Assembly: GCF_003202405.1 (NCBI RefSeq)
Contig: NZ_QJHL01000003.1
Span: forward strand, 124,001 to 188,000
DNA: 64,000 nucleotides
From: Flavobacterium hydrophilum
GTDB taxonomy: Bacteria; Bacteroidota; Bacteroidia; Flavobacteriales; Flavobacteriaceae
Direction: 5' to 3'
This document shows positions 63,701 to 64,000 of the stretch, piece after piece. A program made the position numbers and the translations under genes. The notes under the pieces were generated by a model, which saw nothing but the letters and a program-made list of their open reading frames with translations, was not told the DNA's origin and did no database searches. The stretch's first letter is position 1, and every line of letters begins with the position of its first letter.

Positions 63701-64000
63701 TCAACAGGAAATATATACAGTATTGCTTCTGTAAATGGAGCGACTTCTTATAACTGGTCAGTTACTGGAGTCGGTTGGTCCGTAACAGCAGGAGGAACAA
63801 CTACTTCTGCAACTATTACTGTTGGTTCAGGAGTTGGGACAGTATCTGTAACAGCCACAAACACATGTGGTACAAGTTCTGCTTCAACTACAGGAAATAT
63901 TACACCTAACCCAAGACCAACACCGACATTTACTACTCTTGCTCAGGCTCAGACATGTGCCGATCAGCATATGACTTATACCACACAGCAAGGGCAGTCT
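60797..64000 (+). CDS. giant secreted adhesin with Ig/PKD-like repeats, N-terminal part
   Basis: 1,068 codons are visible and the frame is open at the window edge. Signal peptide ends FGQT at about residue 31. After a cell-surface-like domain (GTGNWTTPASWEY) come Ig-like repeats with (T/Y)YQWGKRS and a C-S/T pair, and a PKD-like domain (NWSVTGVGW) near the end. It is Thr/Ser/Gly-rich with few Lys. The architecture fits type IX-secreted gliding/adhesion proteins, but the C-terminal signal is outside the window. Confidence 0.85.
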   Translation, partial: MKKTLLKSRVLATVLFFTVFLFGNTVFGQTTGDYRSVGTGNWTTPASWEYYNGTVWVAATSYPGQNAGTGTVTIRNSHVITLNNSITNSFTSLVIGSGTSGELVINNDISINTTSVSIMSNGTMSFTSNKSVTFPANTSFLVSSGGKLYATNSNCSNQTALYIGTTKVSACTGNGGGALTNFDTFNSSGGTGSATSNTPVCTGNQLVLTAIPPTATSGGPYTYTYRWSGNGISSPSYSSSATYTINSANVNNHGGVYTVDIRRNDGFISTVSTNVVVNPTPVGGGVYSGNTPICFNASTGNMTLGGGYVGTIVRWEKRLNSGSWTSISNTSAVYSENPSVAGTWEYRAVVGSGACPVVYSTPFTVVVNPELTITLVSTNANGCQNNSNTTFSYTATTGNANRVYIDFDSAATAAGIQQHQDFGVSSGSGTITIQYTWGTAPGVYNGVMTVVKDNPFCKSSTTYPVTVTINPAGTAPSISSQPVAPPAVCSGSGTQTISVAATGAGLTYQWRRNSTPLTNGGVISGATTSTLTLTNPTTANAGTYDVVITGTCSSGVTSNQVTVTVNANLSAVAVTPNTAQNVCITGSGSALTASPTGGGTITYQWGKRSVSGGAITAIGGQTSASYTPTGAGLTGGTWYVVCTATPTCGSAVISNEVTVIVNPALSAAPITPNTAQNICVSASGTALTVTPTGGGTVTYQWGKRSVSGGAITAIGGQTASSYTPTGASLTAGTWLVVCTSTPSCGSAIISNEVSVTVTANLSAVAVTPSAVQNICLSGSGTALTASPTGGGTTTYQWGKRSVSGGAITAIGGQTSASYTPTGAGLTGGTWYVVCTATPTCGSAVISNEVTVIVNPALSAAPITPNTAQNICVSASGTALTVTPTGGGTVTYQWGKRSVSGGAITAIGGQTASSYTPTGASLTAGTWLVICTSTPSCGSPIISNEVTVTVNTAPVTPGAILQPVNLCAGSTGNIYSIASVNGATSYNWSVTGVGWSVTAGGTTTSATITVGSGVGTVSVTATNTCGTSSASTTGNITPNPRPTPTFTTLAQAQTCADQHMTYTTQQGQS
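62571..63000 (+). repeat. 576-bp adhesin repeat, first copy of the near-identical block
   Basis: About 430 bases here recur at 63147-63576 with only a few differences seen by eye. The offset, 576, is two 288-bp (96-residue) units. Confidence 0.8.
63147..63576 (+). repeat. 576-bp adhesin repeat, second copy
   Basis: Offset exactly 576 from the first copy. The four TYQWGKRS motifs start at about 62601, 62889, 63177 and 63465, each 288 apart. Confidence 0.8.

Overview
The window is AT-rich chromosome from a Flavobacterium-like member of the Bacteroidota. Evidence: TAnnTTTG-type promoter boxes, no Shine-Dalgarno pattern, a DUF4270 lipoprotein in line with a GT5-type glycogen synthase and glmS, a TonB receptor with carboxypeptidase-like regulatory domain, and a giant repeat-rich secreted adhesin. 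It splits into a Mu-like prophage (1 to about 30.6 kb) and ordinary chromosome (about 30.6-64 kb).

Prophage. The left end, with the transposition genes, lies outside the window. From 1 to 6.9 kb is the early/middle region on +: a chain of small overlapping genes (DUF3164 protein, two tRNA-like genes, two small Cys-rich proteins, an ASCH-like protein, small membrane and secreted proteins) ending at a terminator. From 7.2 to 13.8 kb the head genes run on -: small and large terminase, DUF1320-like protein, DUF935 portal, MuF head protein with a metallopeptidase-like HExxH tail, virion morphogenesis protein and one more head-tail gene. Two small + strand genes with their own promoters flank or interrupt this block. 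At about 13.86 kb two matching promoter-like sequences diverge. From 13.9 to 30.4 kb on + are protease/scaffold, major capsid protein, a lysis cassette (membrane coiled coil, CHAP endolysin, u-spanin-like lipoprotein), a contractile tail (sheath, tube, frameshifted chaperone, tape measure), baseplate, fibres, a small holin-like protein and a short thymidylate-synthase-like gene. The right end carries a terminator and repeated ACATTTCA-type sites just before host bioD.

Chromosome. On - : bioD, a TraB/ECF sigma/membrane protein operon, bioF-type enzyme, an NAD(P)-binding protein, atpC-atpD, a GDSL lipoprotein and a TonB receptor, then glgA-like/DUF4270/glmS. On + : panC, panD, an esterase-like protein, radA and a GT51 glycosyltransferase. 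Then a LytTR/histidine kinase pair (-), a vWA lipoprotein, an L,D-transpeptidase-like lipoprotein and a frameshifted mucoidy-inhibitor-type gene (+), an aldo/keto reductase (-), and the first 1,068 codons of the adhesin, which runs off the window.

Most notable: a MuF protein with a HExxH domain facing a small gene with a near-leaderless promoter (a candidate toxin-immunity pair), a -2/+1 frameshift site in the tail chaperone gene, a thymidylate-synthase-like gene in the position where Mu carries its DNA-modification gene, preceded by RNA segments that can form alternative helices, and a putative single-protein spanin.
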